DNA from: Streptomyces sp. NBC_01224
GTDB lineage: Bacteria; Actinomycetota; Actinomycetes; Streptomycetales; Streptomycetaceae
Length of the DNA stretch: 64,000 nt
Assembly (NCBI RefSeq): GCF_036002945.1
Contig: NZ_CP108529.1
Span: 3,100,001 to 3,164,000, forward strand
Direction of reading: 5' to 3'
Program-made: the position numbers and the translations under genes
The notes under the pieces: generated by a model
Told to the model about the DNA's origin: nothing
The model's input: only the letters and a program-made list of their open reading frames with translations
The model's database searches: none
Shown here: positions 60,415 through 64,000 of the stretch, piece after piece
Numbering within the stretch: position 1 is the stretch's first letter
How the letters are laid out: each line of letters opens with the position of its first letter

Positions 60415-61503
60415 TCAGCCTGCCGAGCAGCTCGGCAGGTCGGCCGTGTCCCCCGCCCGGATCTTCTCCAGCGACTTCTTCGCGTCGTCGATCGTCTTCA
60501 CCTTCACCAGCGTGAGTCCGCTCGGGGTGTCTGAGGCTGCGGCCTTGCAGTTGTCGTTCGGCGTCAGGAAGTACCGGGCGCCGGCGTCGCGCGCGCCGAC
60601 CAGCTTCATGTTGATGCCACCGATCGGGCCGACCTTGCCCTTGTCGTCGATCGTGCCGGTACCCGCGATGAACTTGCCGCCGGTCAGCTGCCCGGGCGTG
60701 AGCTTGTCGACGATGCCCAGGGAGAACATCAGACCTGCGCTCGGGCCGCCGACATCGGCGAGCTTGATGTCGATCCGGAACGGGAACGTGTGGTCCGTCC
60801 CGGCCTGGATGCCGACGATCGCACGGTTCTCCTTGGGAGCCTTCGCGGTGGTGATGACGATCTTCCGGCTGCCCTCGGGCTCCTTGCCTGCTTTCTCGGC
60901 CGCCTGCGCCGTCTTCGCCGGGATGACCGTGAACGTGACGTCCTCGCCGGGCTTGTGGCGGGTGACGAGCTTCGCGACGTCCTCGGGCTGCTTCACCGCA
61001 CTGCCGTCGACCTGCTTGATCACATCGCCGGCGTGCAGCTTGCCCTGGGCGGGGCTGCCCTTGATGACCGTGGAGACCACGACGCGCGACGACACCGGGA
61101 TGCCCAGCTCGGTCAGTGCGGCGACCTTGGCGCTCTCCTGGGACTGGCTGAACTCCTCGGCGTTCTCCTGCGTCGACTGCTGCTCGGTCTTGCCGTCGGG
61201 GTAGAGCGTGTCGTGCGGAACGACCACGCTGTCGTGGGCCAGCCAGCCGTAGACGGCCTCGACGAGGTTCATGTTGTAGTCGGCGCCGGTGACCCTGACC
61301 GTCGTCATGTTGAGGTTGCCGGACGTCGGGTACGTCTTGTGTCCGGAAATCTGCAGGACCGGTTCGCCTTCGACCTTGCCGAGGGTGTTCACGGTCGGGC
61401 CCGGAGACATCTCCGAATACGGCACGGGAATCAGCACGCCTGCGCAGAGCAGCGCGATGAGGATCAGCGTGGAGGCGAGCATCGTCGCGGTGCGGCGTGG
61501 CAT
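60415..61503 (-). CDS. PDZ and Lon-like (S16) membrane protease, YlbL type
   Basis: A 362-residue protease anchored by an N-terminal span (TATMLASTLILIALLCAGVLI). A PDZ domain (about 140-225: VVVSTVIKGSPAQGKLHAGDVIKQVDGSAV) is followed by the Lon-type catalytic domain (225-355), with the Ser in DVGGPSAGLMFSLG and the Lys in GGINMKLVGARDAGA. Orthologues act as YlbL-like secreted proteases, in Bacillus removing a cell-division inhibitor. ATG at 61503; longer frames are unsupported. Confidence 0.92.
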   Translation of the reverse strand: MPRRTATMLASTLILIALLCAGVLIPVPYSEMSPGPTVNTLGKVEGEPVLQISGHKTYPTSGNLNMTTVRVTGADYNMNLVEAVYGWLAHDSVVVPHDTLYPDGKTEQQSTQENAEEFSQSQESAKVAALTELGIPVSSRVVVSTVIKGSPAQGKLHAGDVIKQVDGSAVKQPEDVAKLVTRHKPGEDVTFTVIPAKTAQAAEKAGKEPEGSRKIVITTAKAPKENRAIVGIQAGTDHTFPFRIDIKLADVGGPSAGLMFSLGIVDKLTPGQLTGGKFIAGTGTIDDKGKVGPIGGINMKLVGARDAGARYFLTPNDNCKAAASDTPSGLTLVKVKTIDDAKKSLEKIRAGDTADLPSCSAG

Positions 61504-61655
61504 GGAACGACAGTACGGGAAGGGTCTGTCAGTGCACCGTCGGGGCCGGTCCGGACGGGGCGTGGAGCCCGGCGTGGCACCGTACCGGAGGGCGTCGGCA
61601 GCCGGCACCGCTGTGCGGATTGGCGACTGCGTACGTTCGACGGAGGAATGGAGGA

Positions 61656-61826
61656 TCAGACAACATCGGAACCGGAGTGCGATTTCTCCATCGCCTCACG
61701 GAACCGGGCGTACCCGGCGAGTTCTGAGACATCACCGGCCGTGCGATTACGGGTGGCCCAGCTTCCCCATATCGCAGCACCGAGTGCAGCGAAAAGCGGA
61801 ATCAGCAACCAAGCGAGTGCTGCCAT
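61656..61826 (-). CDS. 56-residue membrane protein
   Basis: Too short for routine prediction, but convincing. ATG at 61826 follows AGGGAGGT by about 5 nt, and the product has one span (MAALAWLLIPLFAALGAAIW) then a charged cytosolic tail (GDVSELAGYARFREAMEKSH). Located between moaE and the YlbL-like protease on the same strand. Conserved tiny proteins of this form are common in Streptomyces; function unknown. Confidence 0.78.
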   Translation of the reverse strand: MAALAWLLIPLFAALGAAIWGSWATRNRTAGDVSELAGYARFREAMEKSHSGSDVV

Positions 61827-61954
61827 TACGACCTCCCTACCCCATGAGCGACCGCAACTGACCGATCAGCAGATTAACCATCTGCAGGACCAACGCTCAC
61901 GGCAGGGGTGCGGTTACGCAAATCGGGGCGGCCGACCACCCGATCGGCTTGCGC

Positions 61955-62416
61955 TCAGCAGGCGCCCACCCACTCCTCGGTGCCGTCCGAAAAGCGCTGG
62001 TGCTTCCAGATCGGAACCTCGTGCTTGAGGTCGTCGATCAACTTGCGGCACGCCTCGAACGCCTCGGCGCGGTGGGGGCAGGAGACGGCGACGACTACAG
62101 CGAGGTCGCCCACTCGGAGGTCGCCCACCCGATGGACGGCGGCCAGCGCCCGGACCGGGAATTCCGCGACGACCTTCTCGGCCACCCGGCGCAATTCGTC
62201 CTGAGCCGAGGGGTGGCAGGAGTACCCGAGTGCACCGACGTCCTGACCGCCGTCGTGGTTGCGCACCGTACCGACGAAGAGCGCCGTGCCGCCCGCGGCG
62301 TCGTCCCCGACCGCCCGGAAGATCTCGTCGACCGACAACGGCGTGTCGCGAATCGCCAGCAGCCGGATGGGGTCGCTTGCCGCCTGCTCGCCGGGGTGGT
62401 CGTGGGTGGAAGCCAT
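61955..62416 (-). CDS. moaE: MoaE, molybdopterin synthase catalytic subunit
   Basis: A 153-residue subunit that transfers sulfur from MoaD to precursor Z in molybdenum-cofactor synthesis. ALFVGTVRNHDGG, LGYSCHPSAQDELRRVAEKVV, AVHRVGDLRVGDLAVVVAVSCPHRAEAFEACRKLIDDLKHEVPIWKHQ and the C-terminal GTEEWVG are family blocks with catalytic Lys and Arg residues. ATG at 62416. No moaD or moaA is close, so the pathway genes are dispersed. Confidence 0.93.
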   Translation of the reverse strand: MASTHDHPGEQAASDPIRLLAIRDTPLSVDEIFRAVGDDAAGGTALFVGTVRNHDGGQDVGALGYSCHPSAQDELRRVAEKVVAEFPVRALAAVHRVGDLRVGDLAVVVAVSCPHRAEAFEACRKLIDDLKHEVPIWKHQRFSDGTEEWVGAC

Positions 62417-62516
62417 GGGGCCCATGGTGCCGTACCGCGCCGACATCGTGGAATAGCGTCTTCCACCGGAGGACCGCCTCTGACCTTGGAGCCTTCTACG
62501 GACGGACCGCAGCCGC

Positions 62517-63659
62517 CTAGATCCGGCGGCGGGCCTTGCGGGCGCGGCGGACCAGGGCGGCGGTGCCGAGCAGCGCCACGGTCGCACCGGCGGCACCTGC
62601 CGCGGTGGCGTCCTTGCGGCCGAGTCGGCGTCCGGCGACGGTGTGCCGGCCCTCGACCTCTTCGAGGAGCGCGGCGAGCACCTCCTCGTTGGTCCAGCTC
62701 GGGCGCCAGCCCACGTCGTGCAGCCGGCTCACGCTGACCACCCAGGGGTGCATCGTGTACGCCAGATCGCCCGCCGGGGACGGGGTGAGGCCGATCCGGT
62801 GCAGCCGGGCGGCGGCGCCGAGTGCCACGGCGGAGGGCAGTTCCATCCGGCGGACGCCGCTGAGCTCCTCGACCTCCTCCTGTTCGAGCCAGCCGTCGCA
62901 GCCGACCGCGAACTCGCCGTCGATCTTCTCCAGCGCGGCGTACTCCAGGGCCGTGACCAGGTCGTCGACGTGGCAGAACTGCCAGGTGGGGCGTGATCCG
63001 GCGACGACCAGGAGGCGCGGCGACTCGAAGTAGCGGGTCAGGGCGGTGTCCGTACCGCCGACCAGGACGGTGGGGCGGACCACGGTGACATTGAGGCCGG
63101 GGTGGGCACGGGGTGCGCGCCGCCCGAGCCGTTCGATCTCCAGGAGGTCGCCGACGCCGGTGGCCTCCGCCGTGGCACGCAGTTCGGCGTCCTCGGCGAG
63201 AGGGATGTCGTTGTCGGGCAGCGCCCCGTAGACCATCGCCGAGGTGCACAGCACGACCCGGTGGACCCCGACGGCCGCGGCGGCCGTCAGCACGGTCTGG
63301 GTGCCGCGCACGTTGTAGGCGGTGCGGGCGGCGGGGTCGGTCTCCAGGTCGAGATCGAGTGCCAGATGCACGACGACATCTGCGCCACGCAGCTTCTCCG
63401 CGATGGCGGGATCCCGTACGTCGAGGATGTGCCAGGTCACCTCGGTGACTTCTCCTCGGCGTTCGTCGATGGCGATGACCTGCTTGATCTCCTCGGACGC
63501 CGCGAGGCGTGCGAGGAGCAGCTCACCGACGCCCCCCGCGGCTCCGGTGACCGCGACGACGGGGCCACGGTTCCTGGAGCGGCTCTTTGCGAGCTTGTTC
63601 TCGGTCGCGGGGTCGGACAGGTTTCGCGCTGCGCGAACCTGAGGATCTGGGGAACTCAC
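62517..63659 (-). CDS. NAD-dependent epimerase/dehydratase (SDR)
   Basis: A 380-residue extended SDR. The nucleotide-binding GAAGGVGELLLARL (about 38-52), DVRDPAIAEKLRGADVVVHLA and catalytic CTSAMVYGALPDN (Ser, with the Tyr of VYG in place of a full YxxxK) are visible; the usual Lys is not obvious at +4. So it may bind NAD without standard catalysis. The C-terminus ends in a hydrophobic span and RRARKARRRI, suggesting membrane anchoring. Start GTG at 63659 with GGAGA upstream. Confidence 0.82.
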   Translation of the reverse strand: MSSPDPQVRAARNLSDPATENKLAKSRSRNRGPVVAVTGAAGGVGELLLARLAASEEIKQVIAIDERRGEVTEVTWHILDVRDPAIAEKLRGADVVVHLALDLDLETDPAARTAYNVRGTQTVLTAAAAVGVHRVVLCTSAMVYGALPDNDIPLAEDAELRATAEATGVGDLLEIERLGRRAPRAHPGLNVTVVRPTVLVGGTDTALTRYFESPRLLVVAGSRPTWQFCHVDDLVTALEYAALEKIDGEFAVGCDGWLEQEEVEELSGVRRMELPSAVALGAAARLHRIGLTPSPAGDLAYTMHPWVVSVSRLHDVGWRPSWTNEEVLAALLEEVEGRHTVAGRRLGRKDATAAGAAGATVALLGTAALVRRARKARRRI

Positions 63660-63851
63660 CGGGCGTCTCCAGCGGTTGTCTTCAGTACGTACCCGAATGA
63701 CGCGTACGTACCAGGTGGCGTCCATCCTGCCGCAGGCCGGGAGCCGGCGGAGCACTGAGGCCCCAAGCGGACTTTTGGTGTCTACGCTGGATGGTGATGT
63801 CGGGCAGTCGCCGTCGGTTCGAGCCGGCGGCCCTACGAGCCGAGGAAACCC

Positions 63852-64000
63852 GTGAGTGACACCCCATTCGGATTCGGCCTTCCGCCGGAGGAGCCGGAGA
63901 ACGGCGACGAGGGCAAGAAGAAGGACCCCACCGGAGGTGGGCAGGGTTCCGGCGGGCCGGCGAACCCGTTCGGCTTCGGGCCCGGTGCGGGCGGGGACAA
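63852..64000 (+). CDS. N-terminus of a zinc-dependent metalloprotease-like protein (cut by window edge)
   Basis: Only 49 codons are present: MSDTPFGFGLPPEEPENGDE, a KKKD stretch, and Gly/Pro-rich NPFGFGPG repeats. This start is familiar from Streptomyces proteins annotated as zinc-dependent metalloprotease or putative hydrolase, encoded divergently from the SDR. GTG at 63852 follows GAGGAAACC. The catalytic part is outside the window, so the assignment rests on the opening and the gene order. Confidence 0.6.
   Translation, partial: MSDTPFGFGLPPEEPENGDEGKKKDPTGGGQGSGGPANPFGFGPGAGGD

Overview
The window is high-GC actinobacterial chromosome and almost certainly Streptomyces. The evidence is the GTG/TTG start usage, the Das/DasR aminosugar locus, WblE, SigH with its anti-sigma partner, SigR/RsrA, snapalysin, an EshA-type encapsulin and a B12-riboswitch-controlled class Ia ribonucleotide reductase. 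From about 10.8 kb rightwards the gene order looks like conserved Streptomyces core. The first 10.8 kb looks like an accessory patchwork.

Layout. 0-3.6 kb: secreted snapalysin, truncated globin, a YtrA-type GntR regulator with its membrane partner, and a hypothetical gene whose start lies in a large palindrome. 3.7-6.4 kb: a Family 2B encapsulin shell gene (eshA) followed by a polyprenyl diphosphate synthase, the best candidate here for a compartmentalised terpenoid system. 6.5-8.3 kb: NsrR and flavohaemoglobin, a nitric oxide detoxification pair with two matching 23-bp operators. 8.3-10.8 kb: scarred DNA with a truncated amidase, a VOC protein, two tiny genes and a divergent HTH protein. 10.8-19.3 kb: PLP enzyme, Na+/H+ antiporter with a UBP zinc-finger neighbour, anti-sigma/sigma pair, lipid kinase, WblE and a PdtaS-like kinase. 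19.6-27.1 kb: the aminosugar regulon (nagB, dasABC, dasD, dasR) with DasR operators, strong terminators and an intergenic repeat array. 27.2-29.6 kb: a frameshifted secreted-protein gene and a monocarboxylate permease. 29.6-34.7 kb: nrdAB under a cobalamin riboswitch, then nrdS. 34.7-43.9 kb: carboxypeptidase-like protein, deformylase, a TPR protein, two HD-domain membrane proteins, the SigR/RsrA thiol-stress switch, a hydrolase, an SRAP DNA-crosslink protein and a membrane peptidase. 44-48.9 kb: aroA, rsgA, an SMR transporter, a TetR regulator, hisN and a CBS protein. 49-51 kb: catalase and CatR. 51.2-54.1 kb: a sulfonate/nitrate-type ABC importer. 54.1-64 kb: two identical initiator tRNA genes flanking a Sel1-repeat protein, a UPF0182 giant membrane protein, a PDZ/Lon-like protease, a 56-residue membrane protein, moaE, an NAD-dependent epimerase and the start of a zinc-metalloprotease-like gene cut by the window edge.

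How it works together. Several self-contained stress circuits lie side by side: nitric oxide (NsrR/Hmp), peroxide (CatR/catalase), thiol oxidation (SigR/RsrA) and osmotic/developmental stress (SigH/UshX). A nutrient-to-development link (DasR, DasABC, NagB) and two RNA- or repressor-based controls on DNA precursor synthesis (B12 riboswitch and candidate NrdR boxes) sit next to them. Coordinates are read by eye. Family names rest on motif recognition and remembered gene order, not on searches.
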